This document shows, piece by piece, positions 1-6,862 of a stretch of 10,151 nt of DNA (position 1 is the stretch's first letter; each line of letters begins with the position of its first letter). This DNA comes from Ruminococcus sp. (lineage in GTDB: Bacteria; Bacillota; Clostridia; Oscillospirales; Acutalibacteraceae): NCBI GenBank assembly GCA_017380355.1, contig JAFOED010000038.1, positions 1 to 10,151 of the forward strand. Reading direction: 5' to 3'. A model generated the notes under the pieces. It worked only from the letters and a program-made list of their open reading frames with translations. It ran no database searches and was not told the DNA's origin. The translations under genes and the position numbers were made by a program.

Positions 1-302
1 ACCTCTTTTTCACAGCTTTTTAAATTGCAGAAAAGATATTCATACGAAAAAGCATCACACTCAACTTTAAGTGTAAAAGAGCTTTTGCGTAAAACCGACG
101 AATCAAAATGTGAAAATGCTTTTATACACAATGTGTAGGTTTTCTTTTCATTGATTGTATCCACACACTCATCACTCAGCATTTCTATTATCTCGTAACA
201 TTGAGTATTTTCTTTAGCAGTAAAGTCAGTAACAAAACAAAGTATTTTATCGTCAACACTGAGCTTTACGTCATTTCCTTTTACCACTTTTACTATATTC
301 AT
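1..302 (-). CDS. Probable phage tail-region protein, 3' end beyond the window
   Basis: The reading frame opens at ATG 302-300 and stays open for 100 codons to the left edge, so the C-terminus is missing. Its ATG overlaps the stop of the gene before it in an ATGA arrangement (302-299), which indicates translational coupling in the same late operon. The protein begins MNIVKVVKGNDVKLSVDD and has short alternating hydrophobic stretches typical of a beta-rich structural protein; several cysteines (CFVT, CYEI, CNLKSC) are visible. I do not recognise a named family. Lying downstream of head-closure and tail-completion candidates, it would most often be a tail tube or other tail structural protein, but that is inferred from position only. 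Confidence 0.6.
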   Translation of the reverse strand, partial: MNIVKVVKGNDVKLSVDDKILCFVTDFTAKENTQCYEIIEMLSDECVDTINEKKTYTLCIKAFSHFDSSVLRKSSFTLKVECDAFSYEYLFCNLKSCEKE

Positions 303-736
303 CGTACTACCTCCTCGCACACACAAAACGACATCTGTACGTGTACATCTCTGTACACGCACATTGCGTCGTCACAAAAAGCAACAGGCAGGATTTTTAT
401 ATCACTGCACACAGATGCTGTGTCGTTTTCTTTAATCGCACGAGTGAGCTCGTTTGACAGCGTAACAAGTCCCTGACCACCGACGTCTTTTCTTGCAAAA
501 ATTCTGAATTTCAGCGTTAAGTCATACATACTGCCTTTTAAATTCTCACCCGCATAATCGCCTAAAAAGGAAGTTCCGACTTTACTGTCAAGCTGTGACA
601 CAGCGATAAGATAGTCATCTGTAAGCTCATAAGACGGTGCCGAAGAATAGCCTTTTATAAAGCAGATATTCTTTAAAGCCTCGTCTTTTTTTACCTTACG
701 CACAAACTCGTCAATACTGTTTTCAATCAGTTTCAT
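299..736 (-). CDS. Phage tail-completion / head-tail joining-like protein
   Basis: A protein of about 145 residues. The frame permits ATG at 742 or ATG at 736. I prefer 736 because AAAGGCGGG ends about seven bases before it, whereas it almost touches the first ATG. The start lies inside the end of the preceding gene (14-base overlap) and the stop overlaps the next ATG, so it is tightly coupled on both sides. The sequence has an N-terminal helix (residues SIDEFVRKVKK), then beta-rich segments (SMYDLTLKFRIFARKD) and a helix with TLSNELTRAI. This layout resembles the roughly 130-150-residue tail terminator or minor tail proteins found after the head-closure gene in siphophages and myophages. No diagnostic motif is visible, so the role rests on position, size and layout. 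Confidence 0.6.
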   Translation of the reverse strand: MKLIENSIDEFVRKVKKDEALKNICFIKGYSSAPSYELTDDYLIAVSQLDSKVGTSFLGDYAGENLKGSMYDLTLKFRIFARKDVGGQGLVTLSNELTRAIKENDTASVCSDIKILPVAFCDDAMCVYRDVHVQMSFCVCEEVVR

Positions 737-1067
737 AGTCATCCCGCCTTTGCTCGTTATACTCTCTGAGCACCGCCCACACGTATAAAACCTTGTTCAT
801 AAACACAAAGTTCTGTGTGCTGTGCACAACATAAGTCTTGTCAAAAGAGCTGATCACAGTCCCCACTTTAAGCGGATGAACACCGTGACCTATGTATAAA
901 AAGTAGTTTTTGTTATACATACCGCCCACATCGATATACTCGTTTACTTGATAGTGTCTTCGAAGTGGCTGAATAAACGCTTTAGTCTTTGTATCTTTTT
1001 CGCCTTTGATAAAAACATCGGTGCCGTAGGTATCTATCATATTTTTGACACTGGTGTAAAAACTCAT
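723..1067 (-). CDS. Phage head-closure (stopper)-like protein
   Basis: A 114-residue protein beginning MSFYTSVKNMIDTYG. The frame extends further upstream to 1139, but the ATG at 1067-1065 overlaps the stop of the preceding gene as ATGA and has GAGGGTGAG just upstream, so this is the likely start. The pattern of an N-terminal helix, then KTKAFIQPLR, a glycine-containing loop (YIDVGG), the aromatic strand YFLYIGHG and a late KTYVVHSTQ strand is like small beta-barrel head-completion or stopper proteins that follow the connector in many Firmicute prophages. These bind below the portal/connector and keep packaged DNA in the head. Position directly after the connector candidate supports this. Family assignment is by general resemblance, not a diagnostic motif. 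Confidence 0.6.
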   Translation of the reverse strand: MSFYTSVKNMIDTYGTDVFIKGEKDTKTKAFIQPLRRHYQVNEYIDVGGMYNKNYFLYIGHGVHPLKVGTVISSFDKTYVVHSTQNFVFMNKVLYVWAVLREYNEQRRDDYETD

Positions 1068-1423
1068 ACACTCACCCTCATAAATCCCGAAAAGCCGAAA
1101 TCCACTAAATCGGACACTTCGTCTTTCTGGATTTGCCACAACTGTGAAGCGTTCTCTATCATATCAGAGCTTTCACTAATCTGTACGTCACCGGCTTTTA
1201 TGCTGTGTGCGTGTGCACTTTTACACAGCGAATACTTATAGTATGCAAAAGTAGCACACGCATATGACAAACGATTTTTTTCGTCTTGTGTCAAATCTTC
1301 TTTTCTTAAGTTCTTCTCAAAGTATTTTATGCAGTCAAGTATGATAAAAACCCACTTAGAAATTTCTTCTTGCTCGAGGCCTGACACCAGAGCAAATCTG
1401 TCCAGAACATCTTTTAAACTCAA
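1064..1423 (-). CDS. Phage head-tail connector (gp6/adaptor-like) protein
   Basis: A 119-residue protein with a TTG start at 1423-1421, preceded by a near-perfect AGGAGGTGA ribosome site four bases upstream, so the start is well supported despite the rare codon. The protein is mostly helical: helices around residues 2-14, 18-36 (ISKWVFIILDCIKYF), 46-70 and 83-100. Short, all-helical proteins placed immediately after the major capsid gene are typically the dodecameric adaptor that attaches to the portal (the HK97 gp6 / SPP1 gp15 group). The gene lies 14 bases after the capsid stop and ends in an ATGA overlap with the next gene. The exact family was not confirmed. Confidence 0.65.
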   Translation of the reverse strand: MSLKDVLDRFALVSGLEQEEISKWVFIILDCIKYFEKNLRKEDLTQDEKNRLSYACATFAYYKYSLCKSAHAHSIKAGDVQISESSDMIENASQLWQIQKDEVSDLVDFGFSGFMRVSV

Positions 1424-1437
1424 GGTGTCACCTCCTA

Positions 1438-2445
1438 TTAGTATGTAAGCTTAACTGATGCGTCGTTGAAAATCTTCGCAAAACCTGCAGTACATGTGAC
1501 AGCAGCACGCTCGAGCTGTCTGTCGATGAGCTTGTCGTAATCTGTGACTACGTCTCCAGCCTTTACCATCTCGAGAGCACAGTTCTTGTCCATACCGATG
1601 ATAAGGTCGCCGCTGATTGCGTCAGTATGTAAGAGCTTTGCGCCGAGTGGTGTAACCATAGTGCCCTTCTTAATGAATGAAGAGTTTGCGTTGTCTTTCA
1701 TCTCACTCATAGAGAGAATCTTCTTCATAGCGTTTGTAGGAGCTAAAATAGTGTTGAGCTCATACGGAGAAAGCTGTGCCCATAATGTCACAAGGTCATC
1801 GTATGAGATTTCGCCACTAGCGCTGCTACCTACTGAAATACACGCGTTAGAATTACCATCGCCGTTTAAGATTGTGTCAACAGCGTCTTTTAACTGTGCA
1901 CGAGCGATGTACGCACCAATCTGGTTAAGAGTTACTGTGAAGAGGTCGAGTCGCTGGAAACGGAGTGCTTCGTATGATGACACGAGCATTCTGCCTCGCT
2001 TATGGAGTTTCACGAGATTTTCGTTTGTCTTAACGACAGTCTGCGGAATAAACGCTCCCTCGTTTACAACCTTAAGCTCCTTATCCTTTTCGCTCATATT
2101 AGAGCTGATGCTTCTGTAGTCCATACCATCAATATTTGTGACAGTTGCGACTACATCCTTTAAGATGTTTGCCTTTTCCATACCCTGCTTTACAGCACGT
2201 GATACGTACTCCGGAAAAAGTGCCGCTGAGTTTGAACACTGGAAGAACTTCTCCACAGTGTCTGAACCTTCGCCTGACACCTTGATGTCAAAACGCTTGA
2301 GCTGACGAGAAAAAGCGTCTAAGTTTTCGATTTCTGTACCCACATAGTTGCTGGATGGGTCTAAACTTTCGAGCACGTCAGTTAAGCTCTTACCCTTTGA
2401 CTGATACATACCCTTTTCAAGATTAATCTTTTCAAATAATTCCAT
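1438..2445 (-). CDS. Phage major capsid protein, HK97 fold
   Basis: A 335-residue protein starting at ATG 2445 with AAAGGAAG seven bases upstream. Features fit HK97-fold capsid proteins: a helical N-terminal arm (about 1-50), an FPEYVSRAVKQGM segment near 78-90, the acidic E-loop-type stretch ending VVNEGAFIPQ (127-135), a KLHKRGRMLVSSYEALR region (146-162) and a long spine-type helix (168-192). An A-domain-like part includes LNTILAPTNAM (230-240), and the C-terminal half ends in beta-strands. About 335 residues is normal for the family. It lies between the decoration-like and connector genes, as expected for a head operon, and is in the same transcript. A maturation protease two genes upstream suggests the arm or an N-terminal domain is cleaved, although no cleavage site can be read directly. 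Confidence 0.85.
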   Translation of the reverse strand: MELFEKINLEKGMYQSKGKSLTDVLESLDPSSNYVGTEIENLDAFSRQLKRFDIKVSGEGSDTVEKFFQCSNSAALFPEYVSRAVKQGMEKANILKDVVATVTNIDGMDYRSISSNMSEKDKELKVVNEGAFIPQTVVKTNENLVKLHKRGRMLVSSYEALRFQRLDLFTVTLNQIGAYIARAQLKDAVDTILNGDGNSNACISVGSSASGEISYDDLVTLWAQLSPYELNTILAPTNAMKKILSMSEMKDNANSSFIKKGTMVTPLGAKLLHTDAISGDLIIGMDKNCALEMVKAGDVVTDYDKLIDRQLERAAVTCTAGFAKIFNDASVKLTY

Positions 2446-2464
2446 TATTCATCTTCCTTTCAAA

Positions 2465-2800
2465 TTAAAGAATAAAGCCGACGATGTTTTCTTCAACGCT
2501 GACTACTAAATACTCTCTGCCTGATGTTGCATTCTTAACTGAGTTGTTCTTTGATGCAGCGATTTTGCAGTAACCAGGTGTGAATGTGTCCTGTGTCGGC
2601 ATCTCGATGTAGCCTGAAAGCTGAACAGCAGCGTAGCCGTTTCTGACGTTTACTGCAACGCCTACCATATTGTCTGAGTCAGCACAAGCAGAAACTGTGT
2701 GTGAACCTGCCATCTTAACAGGTGTGCCCATTGTTACGTTTGTGTCCTCCACCATGAAAGTCACAACGTTTTCGTTATATCCAGAAAAATTTACGTTCAT
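2465..2800 (-). CDS. Capsid decoration (cement)-like protein
   Basis: A 111-residue protein starting at ATG 2800 with a strong GGGAGGA ribosome site. It is small, beta-rich and low in charge. Repeating turns (VTMGTPVKMAGSHTV, NMVGVAVNVRNGYAAVQLSGYIEMP) resemble the compact barrel of the capsid-stabilising proteins that many phages encode right next to the major capsid gene (lambda gpD-like and DUF2190-like groups). The G-V-A-V...G-Y-A-A-V-Q-L-S-G-Y pattern is the most telling part. Such proteins bind the outside of the expanded head and strengthen it. The gene sits 14 bases after the protease gene and 19 before the capsid gene. The function is inferred from size, layout and neighbours. Confidence 0.7.
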   Translation of the reverse strand: MNVNFSGYNENVVTFMVEDTNVTMGTPVKMAGSHTVSACADSDNMVGVAVNVRNGYAAVQLSGYIEMPTQDTFTPGYCKIAASKNNSVKNATSGREYLVVSVEENIVGFIL

Positions 2801-2814
2801 ATTTATTCCTCCCG

Positions 2815-3165
2815 TTAAATTGTAAATTGAAAGTTCTCATAACTTTTGTTTTCTTTATCCTTTGAATCTCTGATCATAAGCTGAGGTTCATCTTCTCTGT
2901 CGCACTTTTTTGAGTACGCCTCTTTAAGCTCTAAAAGCTCGCTTACGGAAAGCTTCTTCACGATACCCTTTAAAGTGTCCATCGCTACTCCCTCAAGCTG
3001 AGCGCTCATCTTAGACAGCGTTTCGCTTTTTAGGGTTTCTTTGTAGTACATTCCGTCTTTTGCGAGTGATTTAAGCTCATTTATATACTCATAAAGTGCC
3101 TTTGTTTCACAGCTTTTAAGCGTAAGCTCTTCGCCGTTTTCAACCTTTTTCAAAAGGTTGTTCAT
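2815..3165 (-). CDS. Candidate nested scaffold protein from an internal in-frame start
   Basis: Codon 211 of the protease gene is ATG (3165-3163) and is preceded by AAAAAAGGAG (core AAGGAG at 3180-3175), nine bases upstream, which is a ribosome site as good as those of the annotated genes. Initiation there would give a separate 116-residue protein beginning MNNLLKKVENGEEL, made of charged helices with a C-terminal end rich in Lys, Asp and Glu. The start falls exactly at the junction between the protease-like and scaffold-like parts. This is the same arrangement as lambda gpC/Nu3, where the scaffold is made from within the protease gene. A perfect 9-bp inverted repeat begins two bases after the ATG. 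The site is seen in the sequence; use in the cell is inferred. Confidence 0.55.
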   Translation of the reverse strand: MNNLLKKVENGEELTLKSCETKALYEYINELKSLAKDGMYYKETLKSETLSKMSAQLEGVAMDTLKGIVKKLSVSELLELKEAYSKKCDREDEPQLMIRDSKDKENKSYENFQFTI

Positions 3166-3795
3166 ATTTTTCAACTCCTTTTTTGTGTCTGAAAAAGCCT
3201 TGATAACTCCTGCGTTTTTCTGTGCAGGAATCGCAACAAAGCTGAACTCGTACGCATCAAACACGTCACACAGCTCACCGTAACACAATGTGTTGTTGTA
3301 TGTACTGCCCTTTGTGTGATTGCACGAAAGCGAGTTAATGTCACCCTTGCACACAGAACATCTTGTTTTTCTGACAGCACAGCCGACGCTGACTTCCTTT
3401 AAAATTCCTGATTCAAGCGACAGAATAAGGTCGCTGTTTTTCTCGCTTTTAGGAAGATACGCACGAGCGACTAAGCGATAGTAATCTTCGCCTGTTTTAG
3501 TTTTCTTGCCCTCGATTTTTTCGACTTTACACGAAAAAATTCGTGCTGTCTGGTTTTTAGATTTCGCCTCGTGGTCGAAAATCCCCGTCTTACCGACAAA
3601 GAGTTTTTCGAGTTCATAAAGCGACTCCACGGTAAATCTCTCGAAATCCCTGTCGATGTCGTTATCACACAAAACAACAGAAAACGCGTAGATTTCGTCT
3701 TTTGTAAATTCTCGTTTTGTGTACGTGTTGATAAGCTCTAGTTCGTTATCGCTTACAAATTCATCTTTGCTTTTTATTACTACTCCTGTTTTCAA
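2815..3795 (-). CDS. Head-maturation (prohead) protease with zinc-cluster insert and scaffold-like C-terminus
   Basis: A 326-residue protein with a TTG start at 3795-3793. Its ribosome site GGGGAGGTG lies in the last codons of the portal gene, five bases upstream. Residues 1-200 look like a phage head-maturation serine protease: a conserved His in GIFDHEA (H75) and the likely nucleophile Ser in LKEVSVGC (S136) followed later by the strand YEFSFVAIPAQ (182-192). Between these lies a cysteine cluster (C146-x2-C149, C158-x-H160, C171, C176) that could hold zinc. Residues 205-310 are highly charged and helical, as in scaffold domains fused to such proteases. The protease would clear the scaffold and trim the capsid protein during head maturation. 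An internal start inside this gene is reported separately. The catalytic assignment is from motif context, not structure. Confidence 0.78.
   Translation of the reverse strand: MKTGVVIKSKDEFVSDNELELINTYTKREFTKDEIYAFSVVLCDNDIDRDFERFTVESLYELEKLFVGKTGIFDHEAKSKNQTARIFSCKVEKIEGKKTKTGEDYYRLVARAYLPKSEKNSDLILSLESGILKEVSVGCAVRKTRCSVCKGDINSLSCNHTKGSTYNNTLCYGELCDVFDAYEFSFVAIPAQKNAGVIKAFSDTKKELKNMNNLLKKVENGEELTLKSCETKALYEYINELKSLAKDGMYYKETLKSETLSKMSAQLEGVAMDTLKGIVKKLSVSELLELKEAYSKKCDREDEPQLMIRDSKDKENKSYENFQFTI
3141..3160 (-). repeat. Perfect 9-bp inverted repeat just after the internal scaffold start
   Basis: CAACCTTTT and AAAAGGTTG are separated by two bases, so at least seven pairs can form around a short loop. 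On the minus strand it covers codons 2-8 of the nested frame, beginning two bases after its ATG. In mRNA it could slow ribosomes coming from the protease part or tune initiation at the internal start. It lacks a following T-run on the minus strand, so it is not a terminator for the late operon. It may also be a chance result of the codons used. Confidence 0.45.
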
Positions 3796-3797
3796 CG

Positions 3798-4949
3798 CTA
3801 CACCTCCCCGATTTCTCTTTCAATCTGCATCGCTTTTGCGTTATCAAGACGAGCAGATGCTAGCTGTGTTTCATCCTGAAGATTGATATTGCTCCACATA
3901 ATTTCAAAGCTGTCACCAAATCCGTTTGACCTTAAAAAATACCTGCAGATTTTTCTGATAACAGGATTTAAAATCGTGCGATAGTACTCAAGCTCCGAGG
4001 TTAAAATATCCGCCTGCTGAGCACTCATACGCTCGGTTGAGCTCCACGAAAGACCTAGCAAAAACGGAGGTATGCTGAGCTTTGCGACAATCTGCTCGAG
4101 AATGTGTCTGATTTCGACGTCACACGAAAGCACCTGATTATCCGCACCGATAACTTTAACGGAAACGTCACCGACACTCACAAAGTCACAGACGTTTGTT
4201 TTATCGCGCATAGCCTTGCTCCACTCTCTGGCGATTTCCTGAGCTCGGTGTTTTGTGCTTACAGTACCTTTGTCATCAGGTTTGTAGTTAATCGCAAAAC
4301 GCACGTTACCTACTCTCTCAAAATTCACGCCTATAGTGTTAAAAATCTTTAAGAGTATAGAGCTGACAAACGGTAAACCCTTGAGCACCGACTCTCCGTA
4401 GAGCATATCAGGCTCGGGGTTTAATGTGCTCACACAAATAAGCTCGGGTCTTTTCACCCTTCTTTTTGTGCCGTCTTCATTTTTAACATACATATCGCAC
4501 AGAAGCGGATTTTTGGAACGCTTAAGTTCCACGCTTTTAAGTGACGCGTTATAAAGCGCTCGGATTTTCGAGTTTTTACTGCTTACAACAATCTCAGAAA
4601 CGGAAGTACCATATGTCAGAAGTTCATCGAGATGCACGTATAAAAACTGCATAAAGCCAACACCCGTGCGGTTTACCTGCACGTATTTTAAGAAATCATC
4701 CATCGCTTTCTGAGCGTTTTTATCACTGCATTTAATCTCGAAAGTGCCAACCAGACGTACAAGCTTGTTGATAGCTGCGTCAATCACAGGCACCGCTTCT
4801 CTGAGCGTTTTATAAAGTTCAAACTGTGTTCTGTTTAACGGGGAGTATCCATCAAGTGCGTAAAACGGATGCTGAAAGCTACTTTGCCTGCTTGTCTGCA
4901 CAACACATTCGTTATCTACGCCCTTGTCTCTTTTTGATAGTAATTTCAA
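3798..4949 (-). CDS. Phage portal protein
   Basis: A 383-residue protein with TTG start at 4949-4947, preceded seven bases earlier by AGGGAGG. Portal-type features are an N-terminal REAVPVIDAAINKLVRLV helix (50-67) where incoming subunits start, a central EPDMLYGESVLKGLP segment (179-193), and the late motif SIPPFLLGLSWSSTERMSAQQADI (292-315), which is the conserved 'P..LLG...S.......Q' region before the long C-terminal helices (EYYRTILNPVIRKICRYFL). It would form the dodecameric ring through which the terminase pumps DNA. The length is on the short side of the family (often 400-500), with the C-terminal end trimmed. It lies 17 bases after the large terminase and its stop nearly touches the protease start. 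Confidence 0.88.
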   Translation of the reverse strand: MKLLSKRDKGVDNECVVQTSRQSSFQHPFYALDGYSPLNRTQFELYKTLREAVPVIDAAINKLVRLVGTFEIKCSDKNAQKAMDDFLKYVQVNRTGVGFMQFLYVHLDELLTYGTSVSEIVVSSKNSKIRALYNASLKSVELKRSKNPLLCDMYVKNEDGTKRRVKRPELICVSTLNPEPDMLYGESVLKGLPFVSSILLKIFNTIGVNFERVGNVRFAINYKPDDKGTVSTKHRAQEIAREWSKAMRDKTNVCDFVSVGDVSVKVIGADNQVLSCDVEIRHILEQIVAKLSIPPFLLGLSWSSTERMSAQQADILTSELEYYRTILNPVIRKICRYFLRSNGFGDSFEIMWSNINLQDETQLASARLDNAKAMQIEREIGEV

Positions 4950-4966
4950 TATGTTGCCTCCCTAAT

Positions 4967-6232
4967 TTAATATCTGTTTATTGCAACAGCCACATCGTCG
5001 TCGCTGTCAACAAAATCCAGTGCTGATACAAAATATCTGATGTCATCCATCGCGTGGTCATCTTTTTTTATTACAGAGTCGCCACTGCTGTTTTCGTTAT
5101 ACCTGTACAGCGAAAACTCACGCTTGCTGTCCTCACAGTTTTTGCAGATTCTTACGCGCTTTTCTTTTAAGGCACTGCTTACACGACGGATACCGTCAAT
5201 CACGTTGTTGTCTGCTGATATTACTGTGAAGTCAGTGTGTCTTCTTAACACTTCGATAAACGAAGCCGCCGACGGATCTACAATAACAAAGCTTAGTTTT
5301 CTGTCACCAACAAGCTCTAAAAGAGCTTTGTAGTGTTCATAATCCGTTCGCTGGAATCCACGCTTTTTAGAGTCAAAATAATACTCGTCAATCCTGTACC
5401 ACACCTCGTTTTGCTTGCCCCACAGACCAAACGACGATGGGTTTACGGTGCCGTAGTCACACGATACAGCGTACTGTGAAAAATAGCCGTCTGGCACGTC
5501 ACAGAACGCTTCCTCGCTATCCATAAACGGATACACAGCACCGCTTACGGCAACCCACTCACCCTTAACAAAGCGTTTGTAAAAAGCACCTGAATAAAGT
5601 TTTTTATAGCGCTCTATCATCGCCTTTGAAAGTGACGGGTTATCGTGCATATCAAAGTGGATATAAAGCGTGTTTTTGTCTTTTGCTTTCTTTATCCACT
5701 CGTTGTAGAACCAGTGCGACGGATACTCAGGGTTGCAGTTAAAAAAGAACTTCGAACCGTGCACCGAACATCTGCCTAACGCCTGCTCGACAAAAGACCT
5801 CGGCATCAGCGCAACCTCGTCCAGAAGAACTCCACTTAGCGTCACACCCTGGATAAGCGACGCCGCACCCTCGTCTTTTCCGCCGAAAAGATAAAACCTG
5901 TTTGTCCTGTTCTGAAAAGTAAGCTCAACTAGGTTCTGTGATTTCGTTTCTTTAACCTCAAAGCCTAATTCTCTTAACGTGGAAAGAAGCGGTACAACAA
6001 GATTTCTGTTAAGAGACTTTATCGTTTTACCACACATCGCAAACGACGAATCGTTGAAGTTTTTGAAAGCCCACAACACAAACGACAGCGACAGACAGAA
6101 TGTTTTTCCTGAACGGATTGCTCCGTCACAGATAATTCCGTCTTTGTCTTTGTATTTAGATCCATCACACCAGAAAGTAAGCGCAATAAGCTGCTTTTTA
6201 GAAAATGTCCTGAACGTCATTTTCATCACCAT
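4967..6232 (-). CDS. Terminase large subunit, PBSX-like
   Basis: A 421-residue packaging ATPase/nuclease. The N-terminal ATPase has a Walker A-type loop DGAIRSGKT (36-44), FFFNCNP (162-168, coupling-type motif) and Walker B LLDEVALMP (136-144, with D138/E139). The C-terminal nuclease shows the three acidic motifs: SCDYGT (D259), VDPSAASF (D319) and DDHAMDDIRY (392-400). The DPSAASF and DHAMDDIRY forms are typical of PBSX-family terminases. The start could be any of the ATGs at 6232, 6226 or 6220: no ribosome site precedes the first, while GGTGAT precedes the ATG at 6220 by about four bases. The N-terminus may thus be four residues shorter. It overlaps the end of the small subunit gene, indicating coupling. 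Confidence 0.93.
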   Translation of the reverse strand: MVMKMTFRTFSKKQLIALTFWCDGSKYKDKDGIICDGAIRSGKTFCLSLSFVLWAFKNFNDSSFAMCGKTIKSLNRNLVVPLLSTLRELGFEVKETKSQNLVELTFQNRTNRFYLFGGKDEGAASLIQGVTLSGVLLDEVALMPRSFVEQALGRCSVHGSKFFFNCNPEYPSHWFYNEWIKKAKDKNTLYIHFDMHDNPSLSKAMIERYKKLYSGAFYKRFVKGEWVAVSGAVYPFMDSEEAFCDVPDGYFSQYAVSCDYGTVNPSSFGLWGKQNEVWYRIDEYYFDSKKRGFQRTDYEHYKALLELVGDRKLSFVIVDPSAASFIEVLRRHTDFTVISADNNVIDGIRRVSSALKEKRVRICKNCEDSKREFSLYRYNENSSGDSVIKKDDHAMDDIRYFVSALDFVDSDDDVAVAINRY

Positions 6233-6704
6233 CGCTTAAGTTCATCGCACCGAAATTCAACGCATCAAAAAGGCTTGACTGCGAATCTTTTTCGTCTTTT
6301 AACTGTAAAAGCATCGTAAGCGCTTTTGCTCTGTCAAAAAACTTGATTTCCATCGCTCCGTCTTTACCTTTTTTGATTTCGCTGACATTAAACAAGTCTA
6401 AATTTTCAATTGTCTTTTTTGACGGACTGTCCATATAAAGCAAGCTCACAGCGTCTGTTATTTTTGAGAATGCGAGTTTTTCAAAACCTGCAGGCACAAC
6501 GCTTTTAAAAGCGCTTGTGCGGGCTTTTGATAACTTTTCAATCTCCTTTACTATTTCTGACCTTGATAAGAGCTGACAGCCTTTTTCATACGGATTTTTT
6601 GTATATCCCGCGTATATTGCCGACTGCTCTGTGCCGCACGCGTTTGAGTAGTACACACAAAACAGCTTTTCGCGTCGGGATAGTCCGTTTTTGTTGTTAT
6701 TCAA
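6198..6704 (-). CDS. Terminase small subunit
   Basis: A 168-residue protein. The frame is open further upstream (to a TTG at 6773), but GAAAGGAGAG lies four to six bases before a TTG at 6704-6702, giving an N-terminus MNNNKNGLSRREKLF, so I place the start there. The segment LSRREKLFCVYYSNACGTEQSAIYAGYT is the helix-turn-helix of small terminases: an 'F...Y' helix, then a conserved Ala-Gly-Tyr turn, then LLSRSEIVKEIEKL. The C-terminal third (about 125-168) is acidic and probably mediates oligomer formation and contact with the large subunit. It recognises phage DNA and starts packaging. It is the first gene of the leftward operon and overlaps the large subunit gene. No lysis, replication or integration gene precedes it in this window. 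Confidence 0.85.
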   Translation of the reverse strand: MNNNKNGLSRREKLFCVYYSNACGTEQSAIYAGYTKNPYEKGCQLLSRSEIVKEIEKLSKARTSAFKSVVPAGFEKLAFSKITDAVSLLYMDSPSKKTIENLDLFNVSEIKKGKDGAMEIKFFDRAKALTMLLQLKDEKDSQSSLFDALNFGAMNLSDGDENDVQDIF

Positions 6705-6755
6705 AATATCTCTCCTTTCACTTGTCCTACACTTAACCTGAAAAAACGGAAAAAA

Positions 6756-6773
6756 TTGCATACTTTTATGCAA
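6756..6773. promoter_or_regulatory. 7-bp perfect inverted repeat, possible operator or attenuator
   Basis: TTGCATA and TATGCAA are separated by CTTT. The element lies in the spacer between the divergently transcribed terminase small subunit and SpoVAF-like genes, 52 bases before the terminase start. The dyad is the kind of site a dimeric regulator binds. Read leftward it is followed directly by TTTTTT, so it could also act as a weak terminator or attenuator upstream of the late operon; the stem has only two G-C pairs in seven, so this would be weak. Its function is unknown. Confidence 0.4.
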
Positions 6774-6776
6774 CTT

Positions 6777-6805
6777 TTGAAAAATTTCTTAAAAATTTCT
6801 ATATT
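6777..6805 (+). promoter_or_regulatory. Candidate sigma-A-type promoter for the SpoVAF-like gene
   Basis: TTGAAA (6777-6782) and TATATT (6800-6805) are 17 bases apart, an ideal spacing. The surrounding sequence is very AT-rich, so a chance match is possible. SpoVAF homologues in Bacillus are made in the forespore under sigma-G. I looked for a clear sigma-G or sigma-F pair here and found none; the best (GGCAATGATA at 6818 with a poor upstream half) is weak. Confidence 0.35.
6780..6801. repeat. Tandem direct repeat of 11 bases
   Basis: AAAAATTTCTT is followed at once by AAAAATTTCTA, a match at 10 of 11 positions. It occupies the spacer of the candidate promoter between the -35 and -10 boxes. 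The unit equals about one helical turn, so both copies would face the same side of the DNA, as expected for a regulator binding twice. In such AT-rich sequence it may be chance. Confidence 0.3.
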
Positions 6806-6862
6806 TTCTTAATTTTTGGCAATGATAATGCTGAAAAATCTCACTCAAAAAGGACGGATGAT

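Noticed and set aside
1544..2119. 191-codon open frame on the plus strand, antisense to the major capsid gene
   Set aside because: It lies wholly opposite a well-supported capsid gene, has no ribosome site, and the translation shows no known pattern. It is a by-product of the capsid codon choice.
3171..3677. Two minus-strand open frames (3171-3380 and 3471-3677) within the protease gene in another frame
   Set aside because: They have arginine-rich, patternless translations and sit inside a gene whose frame carries protease motifs; no start signals precede them.
5312..5328. Inverted repeat AAGCTCT/AGAGCTT inside the large terminase gene
   Set aside because: Stem of seven with a three-base loop, no T-run and no nearby gene boundary. 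AGCTCT-like words recur across the window from Leu/Glu codon use, so chance is likely.
6705..6862. Search for a phage attachment site, tRNA gene or CRISPR array at the phage/host boundary
   Set aside because: No tRNA-like fold, no regularly spaced repeats and no long direct repeat were seen; the other end of the element is outside the window, so no attachment pair can be tested.
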